From: Pseudomonas fluvialis
Lineage (GTDB): Bacteria > Pseudomonadota > Gammaproteobacteria > Pseudomonadales > Pseudomonadaceae
Reading direction: 5' to 3'
Assembly: GCF_014207935.1 (NCBI RefSeq)
Contig: NZ_JACHLL010000003.1
Coordinates: 322,265 to 386,264, forward strand
Length of the DNA stretch: 64,000 nucleotides
A program made the translations under genes and the position numbers. Below the pieces are notes generated by a model, which was not told the DNA's origin, made no database searches, and was given only the letters and a program-made list of their open reading frames with translations. Below are positions 38,899 to 45,714 of this stretch, piece by piece (the stretch's first letter is position 1; the number at the start of each line of letters is the position of its first letter).

Positions 38899-38983
38899 GG
38901 TGTATACCGCTCCCTTAATGCGCACGATGCGCTGCACAGCTCAGACTAGACAGGGAAAGCCAGTGACGACAAGGAACGTTATC

Positions 38984-39017
38984 CACCAAATGGTGCGTTT
39001 AAACACACCATTTGGTG
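38984..39017. repeat. 34-bp near-perfect palindrome beside attI
   Basis: CACCAAATGGTG (38984-38995) and its exact complement (39006-39017) flank ten bases centred on GTTTAAAC, giving a palindrome with one central mismatch. The outer arms are themselves nearly palindromic. It lies between intI and the attI crossover point. Confidence 0.8.
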
Positions 39018-39027
39018 TCTACTTATA

Positions 39028-39034
39028 GTTAGGC
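39028..39034 (+). other. attI core site
   Basis: GTTAGGC matches the GTTRRRY crossover core, and the first cassette begins inside it. Extent of the full attI to the left is not definable by eye. Confidence 0.7.
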
Positions 39035-39038
39035 TTAT

Positions 39039-39518
39039 ATGAAAATAATTACATTGATCCTGCTAGTCACAATTTTGAGCGGCTGTTCAATAGGCCTTAC
39101 CGTGGTAAGTGAGGAGCGAAGAATTGATGAAAATGTTTATCTTGATGCAAAAAAGGGAGAACTCGCATTAACGGGAGCAAAGCGGCCGATTACAACTGCT
39201 ACCGTTCTATCCGCTTGGGGGCCTGCAGACTTTGAAGGTTCAGAGGGGCGTTGCAAGGTATGGGGATATCACCGTGAACAGGGTTTCTCCGGCGTCATTC
39301 CATGGATAATTTTGCCTATCCCACTGCTCGTTCCAACTGGCTCAAGAGACACATTGCTCTTCTTCATTGACGACTCAACTGTCGCGGCAGCAAAAGAGTT
39401 TGGCGGCGAGAAATTCATAGGGTGTGGAATTGCTGATACTGCAGGGTGTTCAAATACCTTCCAGAAATCTGAAAATACTATATCGCCGACTGACACACCT
39501 TTAGCTTGTAGAAAGTGA
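39039..39518 (+). CDS. Cassette 1: small lipoprotein of unknown function
   Basis: 159 aa. The signal peptide ends in a lipobox (ILLVTILSGC), so the mature protein should be lipid-anchored. Motifs beyond that are not recognised; two paired-cysteine regions occur near the C-terminus (FIGCGIADTAGC). The ATG lies 4 bases after the attI core, and the AGG of GTTAGGC is the only ribosome-site-like sequence. Confidence 0.75.
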   Translation: MKIITLILLVTILSGCSIGLTVVSEERRIDENVYLDAKKGELALTGAKRPITTATVLSAWGPADFEGSEGRCKVWGYHREQGFSGVIPWIILPIPLLVPTGSRDTLLFFIDDSTVAAAKEFGGEKFIGCGIADTAGCSNTFQKSENTISPTDTPLACRK

Positions 39519-39523
39519 GTCGA

Positions 39524-39600
39524 GCCTAACAAATGGTTCAAGTCGTTCGCTTCGCTCACTCGGGACCGGCTAAAGCCGGCCCCTTAACCAAACGTTAGCT
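39524..39600 (+). repeat. attC 1 (type A)
   Basis: GCCTAAC ... GTTAGCT, 77 bp. The inner arms TGGTT(C)AAG and CTTAACCA pair with one bulged C; the apical stem is ACCGGC/GCCGG. Confidence 0.9.
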
Positions 39601-39896
39601 CTACTGTCGTTTTCGGTGTGGCGGCGTTGGCAAGATAAAAGTAATTTCGCAGTTGCTGGCTTCGGTCAGGCTGCAAAGTTTCAAGTACCTGTACGCTGTT
39701 CTTTCACTGTCGTTGTTAGCTAAGCGTCACACACTGTCGCTTCTTTGCTTTCAGATAGAGCGTACAGGGGCAGTGATTACACTTGCTTCGGCAAGGCCGG
39801 TATAGTCCGGTGATTACCGGCGCTGTGGCATCCGGGTGGCTTCGCTAAATGCCGGTGGGCACCTTTGGCGGGGCGGTAGCGTTCCCAATGCCCCTG
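39601..39896 (+). other. Cassette 2: body without a recognisable gene
   Basis: About 300 bases with no frame of useful length on either strand. It contains an internal GTTAGCT-like core near 39714 and short inverted repeats (GCCGGTATAGTCCGGTGATTACCGGC region). It could encode an RNA, carry a promoter, or be decayed. Confidence 0.6.
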
Positions 39897-39966
39897 CGCT
39901 AACTAGTCGCTCAAGTGGGACGTCTTTGGCTTACGCCAAATCCGCCCCTTAGCTCCAACGTTAGAG
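39897..39966 (+). repeat. attC 2
   Basis: CGCTAAC ... GTTAGAG, 70 bp. Inner arms GCT(C)AAG and CTTAGC pair with a bulged C. The apical hairpin is TTTGGC/GCCAAA. Confidence 0.8.
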
Positions 39967-39971
39967 CTCAT

Positions 39972-40466
39972 ATGCGAAAGTTACTTGCATCGTTACTAAG
40001 CGTATTTTCCATCGGGGCGTACGCGGCAACGGAAATTAAGGCTCCTGTCTTTTCGTTGAAGCTCAATGGTGATTGGGTCGCAGAGAAATCCGATCCTGAT
40101 CAATTCTCTTACTACTCAAAGGCTATTGATGTCGGTCTTACAACGTCCTTTGTGCGCATGAATGCAAAACCAAGCGACACCGAGCGAATCGCGAACAAAC
40201 TCAAAGAATTTAGGCTCGCCGGTGAAAATCGAGCGGCCTCCGAGTTCAACTTACGAATGACAATAGCGGACCCCATTGTTGTTCCATTCTCAAAGGGGCA
40301 CCAAGTGGCTTACTTTGGCCACGACGATCACGGCCGCCAATTCAGATACGTAGGTTTGGTGTTTCCCGATAAGACTATCAACGTCTACGCGGAATCAAAG
40401 ACACGGAGCCAAGGTGAGCTGGAGAAAATATTCAATGATTTGCTAAAGGGGCTAAGTTTCCAGTGA
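39972..40466 (+). CDS. Cassette 3: secreted protein of unknown function
   Basis: 164 aa beginning with a clear Sec signal peptide (MRKLLASLLSVFSIGAYA, cleavage after AYA). The mature part resembles no family I can name; it has no cysteines or membrane helices. The start codon is the first ATG in the cassette, 6 bases after the preceding attC core. Confidence 0.72.
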   Translation: MRKLLASLLSVFSIGAYAATEIKAPVFSLKLNGDWVAEKSDPDQFSYYSKAIDVGLTTSFVRMNAKPSDTERIANKLKEFRLAGENRAASEFNLRMTIADPIVVPFSKGHQVAYFGHDDHGRQFRYVGLVFPDKTINVYAESKTRSQGELEKIFNDLLKGLSFQ

Positions 40467-40476
40467 ATCAGCCACG

Positions 40477-40575
40477 CTCTAACAATTCCGTCGAGAGGGA
40501 CCGCCTACAAGCTGCGCTTGTAGGTTCCCTTCGCGGCTTCGCCGCTACGGCGGCCCCTCACGTCAAACGTTATGT
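40477..40575 (+). repeat. attC 3
   Basis: CTCTAAC ... GTTATGT, 99 bp, the longest here. It carries two extra hairpins (CTACAAGC/GCTTGTAG and GCGGCTTCGCCGC). Confidence 0.82.
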
Positions 40576-40592
40576 CCCATGCAGGGAGCGCC

Positions 40593-40874
40593 ATGAACTG
40601 CCCGCATTGCAACAACACAATCGCGCATAAAAAACCCTGGACACTTACAGGCAGGGACTACACATGCAGCAACTGCTCTAAAAAATCTACAAAACCATTA
40701 CTGCTCTCATTAAGCATATTTATGTGCGCCAGCCTCATCACAATCGGTATCAGAGAAATCCTTGGTGGCATTGAAATTAAATCACCATGGTATGCCAATA
40801 TAATTATTTTGCTTTTTGTAATATATATACTTGAGCTATTCTTCTTAAAGCTTGTGCCATGCAATGAAACATAA
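40593..40874 (+). CDS. Cassette 4: zinc-ribbon protein with two membrane helices
   Basis: 93 aa. An N-terminal zinc ribbon with two CxxC pairs (MNCPHCNN and CSNCSKK) is followed by two hydrophobic helices (LLLSLSIFMCASLITIGI and NIIILLFVIYILELFFL). The start at 40593 is chosen for its AGGGAG ribosome site; an ATG at 40572 lies within the attC core. The TAA stop is provided by the next attC core. Function unknown. Confidence 0.75.
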   Translation: MNCPHCNNTIAHKKPWTLTGRDYTCSNCSKKSTKPLLLSLSIFMCASLITIGIREILGGIEIKSPWYANIIILLFVIYILELFFLKLVPCNET

Positions 40875-40956
40875 CTATACGCTCAACTTCGCTCACTTCG
40901 TTCGCTGGACGTCCAAAAGCTACGCTTTTGGCCGCCCGTTAGCTTAATCGTTATGT
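40869..40956 (+). repeat. attC 4 (type B)
   Basis: ACATAAC ... GTTATGT, 88 bp. Inner arms GCT(C)AA and TTAGC; the apical stem is CCAAAAGC/GCTTTTGG. Confidence 0.88.
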
Positions 40957-40970
40957 TCCAAGGAGCCACA

Positions 40971-41294
40971 ATGGCTGCTAACAATGCCGACACTTATGAA
41001 GCAAACACGCTAAAGTGCTTCATAGAAAGTTTGGAGTCTGAGACCGTAGCGAAACGCTGCAAATTTTGCCGCGCCATATGGTTAAGCATTGCAATTGCTT
41101 GCGGGATTTTTGTTTACATCGCTTATAACCATACAAACATTGAAGTGCCATTTCTCTTAATCGCATCAATGGCTGGCGGGGCCTTCGCAACATTTTCAGG
41201 CATTAGCTCTGGCAATGCCAGAAACACAGAAATACTGAAGCCTTACGTGAACATCGAGGCTATGAAAGAGCGGATGCGCGAGCTTGAAACATAA
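40971..41294 (+). CDS. Cassette 5: small two-helix membrane protein
   Basis: 107 aa. Two hydrophobic helices (AIWLSIAIACGIFVYIAY and VPFLLIASMAGGAFATFSG) are flanked by charged segments. The start at 40971 has an AAGGAG site. The TAA stop lies in the attC core. No family recognised. Confidence 0.72.
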   Translation: MAANNADTYEANTLKCFIESLESETVAKRCKFCRAIWLSIAIACGIFVYIAYNHTNIEVPFLLIASMAGGAFATFSGISSGNARNTEILKPYVNIEAMKERMRELET

Positions 41295-41366
41295 CAATTG
41301 GTTCAAGTCGTTCGCTTCGCTCACTGCGGGACCGGCTAAAGCCGGCCCCTTAACCAAACGTTAGGC
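41289..41366 (+). repeat. attC 5 (type A)
   Basis: ACATAAC ... GTTAGGC, 78 bp, almost identical inside to attC 1. Confidence 0.9.
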
Positions 41367-41369
41367 CAA

Positions 41370-41696
41370 ATGACCATGCACCAGAGTAACGATGAGACGA
41401 AGGGGTTGGCTGAGCGGATTTATAATTTGCAGGACCTTAAGAAGGCAGTTGTTAGCGTCAGCAGAAATTGGGAGATTGAAGAATTTCGCGAGATTCCGAT
41501 GGGCTGGATTACGGTTGTTAGAAGTGGCGACACTAGAGTCAAGATATGGTCACATCGCTGCGAAATCGAGGCTGAGGAGTTTGCTGATGGCCGATGGAGT
41601 TCATCGAAAAAATTGAACGGCGGTTGGAGCATTACTGACTCCGATTTATCGATTGTGACAAAAGTGCTTGAAAATGCATTACAGGAACAGGCCTAA
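41370..41696 (+). CDS. Cassette 6: soluble protein of unknown function
   Basis: 108 aa, no signal or membrane segment; rich in charged residues and tryptophan. ATG at 41370 or 41376 are both possible, each close to the cassette start. The stop codon TAA is part of the attC core. No family recognised. Confidence 0.68.
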   Translation: MTMHQSNDETKGLAERIYNLQDLKKAVVSVSRNWEIEEFREIPMGWITVVRSGDTRVKIWSHRCEIEAEEFADGRWSSSKKLNGGWSITDSDLSIVTKVLENALQEQA

Positions 41697-41783
41697 CCAT
41701 GCGCTGCAGCGAACCCGGCATGGCGTCGTGGTTTGCAATCGTGACGTCCCGTGGGCCGGGTCGCTGAGTTTGGGTCGTTAGGC
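41691..41783 (+). repeat. attC 6 (atypical lineage)
   Basis: GCCTAAC ... GTTAGGC, 93 bp. Its interior is GC-rich and unrelated to types A and B, so this cassette probably came from another integron lineage. Confidence 0.8.
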
Positions 41784-41788
41784 AACTC

Positions 41789-42061
41789 ATGACAAGCTTT
41801 CGCTGGCTTAATAATCAAGGCGTGAAAAGTGACAGCGGCTTTGCCGTTCAACGAACAGGCAGGTTTTTAGCAGAGTACAGCGAAAGTGGTCATACAATAG
41901 CTATTAGCGTTGAGGCGGGTATAAGGCGCGGGAAGCATGTACTCTTTTATAAGCGTGCCTCATTTTCAGCTTGGTGTACTGACCCTATGGAGCAACAGCG
42001 TGTCATCGATAACTTTCGGAGCGCCATTACTTTCATGGGCTCAACACCAAATGAAGATTGA
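41789..42061 (+). CDS. Cassette 7: soluble protein of unknown function
   Basis: 90 aa, no signal or membrane segment. The ATG is 5 bases after the attC core and lacks an evident ribosome site. The sequence alternates hydrophobic and polar residues (FLAEYSESGHTIAISVEAGI), suggesting a beta-rich fold. No family recognised. Confidence 0.66.
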   Translation: MTSFRWLNNQGVKSDSGFAVQRTGRFLAEYSESGHTIAISVEAGIRRGKHVLFYKRASFSAWCTDPMEQQRVIDNFRSAITFMGSTPNED

Positions 42062-42064
42062 GTC

Positions 42065-42152
42065 GCCTAACAATGCGCTCAACGCTGCTCACTTCGTTCG
42101 CCGGACGTCCAAAAGCTACGCTTTTGGCCGCCCGTTAGCTTAATCGTTAGGC
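42065..42152 (+). repeat. attC 7 (type B)
   Basis: GCCTAAC ... GTTAGGC, 88 bp, same apical CCAAAAGC/GCTTTTGG stem as attC 4. Confidence 0.9.
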
Positions 42153-42404
42153 GTCAGTAACTTTTGGACTTGGTGCAAAACATGGAAGTTGGGTTAGTCA
42201 CCGCACATTCTGTATTTATTCCGCAACCGTCGTGCGGCATACAAACTCGCCGTGTCGCGCGTGCTGGCTCTCGCCCGGTTGCCGCCCAGGCTAGCGCACA
42301 TGCGCCGTGCACAAGTGCTTACCTGCCACTTAGTACGCGCTTGCAGGTTCGCGGCGGCTCAGCCATCGTGCCGCAATCAGCCATGCGTTGGCCCGAACAT
42401 CTCC
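42153..42404 (+). other. Cassette 8: body without a convincing gene
   Basis: The only long frame (42164-42490) starts with TTG and reads straight through the attC into the next cassette core, so it is not credible. Segments resemble the cassette-12 body (GGCTCTCGCCC, GCCGTGCA, ACATGGAAGT versus GCATGGAAGT). Confidence 0.6.
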
Positions 42405-42492
42405 GCCTAACAACTGGTTCAAGTCGTTCGCTTCACTCACTTCGGACGTCCAAAAGCTACGCTTTTGTCCGCCCCTTAACCAAACGTTAGGT
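42405..42492 (+). repeat. attC 8 (type A)
   Basis: GCCTAAC ... GTTAGGT, 88 bp. Type A inner arms carry the apical CCAAAAGC/GCTTTTG stem otherwise seen in type B. Confidence 0.88.
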
Positions 42493-42500
42493 GCTATGGC

Positions 42501-42755
42501 ATGCATCCAGAAATCGATACAACCAAAGCATTTATAGATGCTCTTAAGAATGGTGCTTCTTTTTCCGAAGAAACTGTACTCTCATGCATGGCAGCAATTG
42601 CCGCGCGCAAGGATGTTGAGTCTAATGAAATCAAAAAAATGTGGGCTCAATATTACTGGAACAAATATCAGGAAATAGGCGAGCAGACTTTGACCTCACT
42701 AACAAACGATGAAATAAAATTACGCGATACACTGTATAAACATTTCGGAAAATAA
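42501..42755 (+). CDS. Cassette 9: small helical protein of unknown function
   Basis: 84 aa, soluble, predicted mostly helical and charged (VESNEIKKMWAQYYWNKYQE). The ATG is 8 bases after the core. No family recognised. Confidence 0.68.
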   Translation: MHPEIDTTKAFIDALKNGASFSEETVLSCMAAIAARKDVESNEIKKMWAQYYWNKYQEIGEQTLTSLTNDEIKLRDTLYKHFGK

Positions 42756-42756
42756 C

Positions 42757-42845
42757 ACCTAACAATGCGCTCAACTGCCGCTCACTTCGTTCGCTGGACA
42801 GCCAAAAGCTACGCTTTTGTCTGCCCGTTAGCTTAATCGTTAGGA
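42757..42845 (+). repeat. attC 9 (type B)
   Basis: ACCTAAC ... GTTAGGA, 89 bp. The end core supplies AGGAG for the next gene. Confidence 0.9.
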
Positions 42846-42851
42846 GCCTTT

Positions 42852-43079
42852 GTGGAGTCTGTGCAGCTCAATCAAGCGTTCCTTAGCCATACGCCAATTT
42901 CTGGTGTGGCCTATCAGCATAATGACTTCGTGCTTGTCGTAAGTGGCGCGCACGCCGGTAGCAAAGGCTCGCTAGCTTCTCTTATATCTCTCAGCCCAGA
43001 ACCAACGTTCATTCTGGAGTTGGAATCCGGTTTCGATGTAGAAATCAAAAAATCGGAGCTTGCGTATGCAGTCTCCTAA
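42852..43079 (+). CDS. Cassette 10: small KOW-like domain protein
   Basis: 75 aa with a GTG start. The AGGAG formed by the attC core (GTTAGGAG) is spaced correctly as ribosome site, which decides the start. Residues 24-72 (NDFVLVVSGAHAGSKGSLAS ... SELAYA) resemble a KOW/SH3-like barrel, as in proteins that bind RNA or ribosomes; that is a weak resemblance. The TAA stop is in the following attC core. Confidence 0.7.
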   Translation: MESVQLNQAFLSHTPISGVAYQHNDFVLVVSGAHAGSKGSLASLISLSPEPTFILELESGFDVEIKKSELAYAVS

Positions 43080-43149
43080 CAATGCGCTCAAAGCGCTCAC
43101 TTCGTTCGCTGGGACCGCGTTCCGCGGCCCCTTAGCTTAATCGTTAGCC
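43074..43149 (+). repeat. attC 10 (type B)
   Basis: TCCTAAC ... GTTAGCC, 76 bp, with a short CCGCG/CGCGG apical stem. Confidence 0.9.
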
Positions 43150-43164
43150 TCACTTAGAAAAATT

Positions 43165-43473
43165 ATGCGATTACTCATCCTCGCTTTTGCTCTTCTAAAT
43201 ATCTCTGCTTTCGCCAGTGATGCGAAACACACGGTTACGCCTGAGAATGGCTTGGTGCCAGACGCCCAAACAGCCATCTCCATTGCAGTAGCTGTATGGA
43301 CACCAATTTATGGTGAGGCAACAATTGAAGACGAACAACCCTACACAGCGACCTTGAGTAATGGGGTTTGGACTGTGGAGGGCTCATTACCTAAAGGCTG
43401 GAAAGGCGGCGTTGCAATAGTCGAAATATCTCAAGAAAATGGTGCAATACTTCGGGTCAGCCACGGGAAGTAG
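43165..43473 (+). CDS. Cassette 11: secreted NTF2-fold immunity-like protein (YbbC/YhhH type)
   Basis: 102 aa. Signal peptide MRLLILAFALLNISAFA, then a domain with the YbbC/YhhH pattern: GLVPDAQTAISIAVAVW, IYGEATIEDEQPYTATLSNG, VWTVEGSLPKGWKGGVAIVE and a final DG/NG-A-x-L-R-V-SHGK. Family members occur as immunity-like proteins near polymorphic toxins; no toxin is adjacent here, so an orphan immunity role is inference. Confidence 0.75.
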   Translation: MRLLILAFALLNISAFASDAKHTVTPENGLVPDAQTAISIAVAVWTPIYGEATIEDEQPYTATLSNGVWTVEGSLPKGWKGGVAIVEISQENGAILRVSHGK

Positions 43474-43476
43474 TAA

Positions 43477-43552
43477 GGCTAACAATGCGCTCAAAGCGCT
43501 CACTCCGTTCGCTGGGACCGGCGAAGCCGGCCCCTTAGCTTAATCGTTAGGC
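43477..43552 (+). repeat. attC 11 (type B)
   Basis: GGCTAAC ... GTTAGGC, 76 bp, apical stem CCGGC/GCCGG. Confidence 0.9.
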
Positions 43553-43786
43553 GTCCCGATCAATTTAGGAATCGTGTGGGCATGGAAGTCCGGCAAGCCA
43601 ATAACACTATCGAGTTCCGTTCCGAAACTCCGCGCGGCCGGCGAGCACCCAATCCGCACCGCCTTCCTGGCTCTCGCCCAGGCGCCGTGCAACGGTGCTC
43701 AACCAATCACAGCCTGCGGGCTTGCACGTCCCTTCCGGCTTCGCCACTGTGCGGTATCCATTCGCGGCGTCCGGCTGGGCTTCTTG
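43553..43786 (+). other. Cassette 12: body without a convincing gene
   Basis: A 72-codon frame (43574-43792, GTG start, TAA in the attC core) and a second overlapping frame are both open, and neither has a ribosome site or protein-like composition. The body is related in patches to cassette 8. Confidence 0.55.
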
Positions 43787-43874
43787 GCCTAACAAATGGT
43801 TCAAGTCGTTCGCTTCGCTCACTTCGGACGTCCGTAAGCTGCGCTTACGGCCGCCCCTTAACCAAACGTTATAC
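43787..43874 (+). repeat. attC 12 (type A)
   Basis: GCCTAAC ... GTTATAC, 88 bp, apical stem CCGTAAGC/GCTTACGG. Confidence 0.88.
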
Positions 43875-43880
43875 GCACTC

Positions 43881-44336
43881 ATGGCTCTCATAGATCGACT
43901 GTTAATATATCTTGGCATTCTGACACTTCTAATCCTTGTGTCTCTTAGGGCATTTCTATCTGAATTCGATCCTAAGGCACCGACCTCATGGATTCTCTCT
44001 TTTGGCTGGGTATTTTTTATTTCCCTTGGGCTATTGAACCACAAAGCCGTATGTCTATCTGAGGCCTCTCCATGGCATGTTCTAGGCGTCTTAACAACGC
44101 TTCTCACCGGACTAATAACACTTTATGTCGTCGGGCTTCCACTGCCCAGCTTTGGCTATGTTCCACTAGCTTTTATATTTTTCACGGGGTGCATTCTAGC
44201 GCTGGGCTGGTGGCGGCTATTTCATCTCCCAGCTACTGGCTTACGTACTGAGTCGCGGGCCTCGCCCGTTCTTTTAGCCATTTCTGCACTCGCCGTCTTG
44301 GTACTTTTGTTGGCAAAATACATGCGTATTACATAG
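43881..44336 (+). CDS. Cassette 13: polytopic membrane protein of unknown function
   Basis: 151 aa with about five hydrophobic helices (for example LLIYLGILTLLILVSL, LGVLTTLLTGLITLYVVGL and VLLAISALAVLVLLLA). The ATG is 7 bases after the attC core, with no clear ribosome site. The frame continues open upstream through the attC, which is taken as accidental. No family recognised. Confidence 0.72.
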   Translation: MALIDRLLIYLGILTLLILVSLRAFLSEFDPKAPTSWILSFGWVFFISLGLLNHKAVCLSEASPWHVLGVLTTLLTGLITLYVVGLPLPSFGYVPLAFIFFTGCILALGWWRLFHLPATGLRTESRASPVLLAISALAVLVLLLAKYMRIT

Positions 44337-44340
44337 CCAC

Positions 44341-44417
44341 GTATAACTATTGGTTCAAGCTGTTCGCTTCGCTCACTCGGGACCGGCTAAAGCCGGCCCC
44401 TTAACCAAACGTTATAA
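44341..44417 (+). repeat. attC 13 (type A)
   Basis: GTATAAC ... GTTATAA, 77 bp. Both cores share the TA variant, keeping them complementary. Confidence 0.88.
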
Positions 44418-44435
44418 GGCTAAGGAGAGTCTGCG

Positions 44436-44714
44436 GTGCACCTGAAAATAGTTAACACTGTTGCCGTAAGCTTTATTGCTGCCGCCATTATTTTTTATGC
44501 TGGTGTCTTTTCAAATTCATTCAGTCAAAACATGTGCTATTCCAATATCTTGTCAAAAATCGGCTCTGATGCGGAAATTGTTGCGAACACTGAAAACCAC
44601 GGAGCCATTAAAAATTGGGCAAAATTTATAAATAACATGCCTAACCACGGCTACGAATCCGATTGCAAAAAAATACTAAAATACCTCAACACCAAAACAT
44701 TGCATACGAAATAG
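44436..44714 (+). CDS. Cassette 14: membrane-anchored or secreted small protein
   Basis: 92 aa, GTG start with AAGGAG upstream. One N-terminal hydrophobic segment (VAVSFIAAAIIFYAGVF) is a signal anchor or signal peptide; the rest is polar with two cysteines. The gene is strongly A+T-rich. No family recognised. Confidence 0.7.
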   Translation: MHLKIVNTVAVSFIAAAIIFYAGVFSNSFSQNMCYSNILSKIGSDAEIVANTENHGAIKNWAKFINNMPNHGYESDCKKILKYLNTKTLHTK

Positions 44715-44716
44715 CC

Positions 44717-44793
44717 GTATAACAATGCGCTCAAATCGCTCACTTCGTTCGCTGGGACGGGCTAAAGCCCGCCCCTTAGCTTAATCGTTAGCA
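44717..44793 (+). repeat. attC 14 (type B)
   Basis: GTATAAC ... GTTAGCA, 77 bp, apical stem CGGGC/GCCCG. Confidence 0.88.
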
Positions 44794-44802
44794 GGCTTTA
44801 GC

Positions 44803-45714
44803 ATGACTCCTACGCTCTCAGAAAGATATCGCGGAAGCTTACTTGGGCTGGCTTGCGGAGATGCCGTCGGTACAGCTGTAGAGTTTCGATCTCGGGGTTC
44901 ATTCACACAAATAACAGGCATGATTGGTGGAGGCCCCTTTGGCCTCCAGCCAGGTAAGTGGACTGATGACACTTCAATGGCTCTCTGTCTCGCTGAAAGC
45001 CTCCTGAATAAAAATGGTTTCGACGCAAAAGACCAAATGGGACGATATCTCAACTGGTGGCAGTGGGGGTATCTAAGCTCCACAGGTGACTGTTTCGATA
45101 TTGGAATGACAGTGCGTCAAGCACTCAATACATTTCAAACAACAGGCAACCCCTACGCTGGGTCTACTGATCCTCAGAGCGCAGGAAACGGATCACTTAT
45201 GCGCCTTGCTCCCGTCGTGCTCTTTTACTACCCAGATGTAGAGCAAGTACTTACTTCCTGCGCCAATAGTTCGCGTACTACGCACGGAGCACCAGAGGCA
45301 ATTCAATGTTGCATGCTTCTTGGCTTGTTGCTGACAAAGGCACTTGCCGGGGAGCCAAAATCCGCACTACTCAAGCTTCAAAGTGAAGCATTCAGTGAAA
45401 CAAAGGTTATCCAACTTGCAGCAGGAACCTTTATTGAGAAATCACGCGCCAATATCACTGGTTCGGGATACTCAGTCGAGTCACTAGAGGCTGCGCTATG
45501 GTGCTTTCACCATACAAATAGCTTCGAGGCTGCTGTTCTAGAAGCTACCAATCTTGGGGACGACGCCGACACGACTGCCGCTATAGTCGGGCAGTTGGCA
45601 GGAGCACATTACGGGGTTAGTAATATTCCAGCGCATTGGCTGGAGCTGCTTCACATGCGTAGCGATATTGAGGCAACCGCAGATGCATTGCTCCGCGCGT
45701 CAAAAGCCTGCTAA
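44803..45714 (+). CDS. Cassette 15: ADP-ribosylglycohydrolase family protein
   Basis: 303 aa. The fold's metal-binding motifs are present: GLACGDAVGTAVEF, GKWTDDTSMALCLAESLL, NGSLMRLAPVVLF and, near the C-terminus, NLGDDADTTAAIVGQLAGA, with the aspartates that hold two magnesium ions. Relatives such as DraG remove ADP-ribose from proteins or nucleic acids. It is the largest cassette protein and a complete enzyme. Its stop codon is in the attC core. Reversal of a toxin's ADP-ribosylation is one possible role; no partner transferase is visible. Confidence 0.88.
   Translation: MTPTLSERYRGSLLGLACGDAVGTAVEFRSRGSFTQITGMIGGGPFGLQPGKWTDDTSMALCLAESLLNKNGFDAKDQMGRYLNWWQWGYLSSTGDCFDIGMTVRQALNTFQTTGNPYAGSTDPQSAGNGSLMRLAPVVLFYYPDVEQVLTSCANSSRTTHGAPEAIQCCMLLGLLLTKALAGEPKSALLKLQSEAFSETKVIQLAAGTFIEKSRANITGSGYSVESLEAALWCFHHTNSFEAAVLEATNLGDDADTTAAIVGQLAGAHYGVSNIPAHWLELLHMRSDIEATADALLRASKAC

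Noticed and set aside
38899..39030. LexA (SOS) box for intI
   Set aside because: Only CTG-N7-CAG was found; no CTG-N10-CAG with suitable flanks.
42164..42490. 108-codon frame in cassette 8 as a gene
   Set aside because: TTG start, no ribosome site, and it runs through the attC up to the next cassette core.
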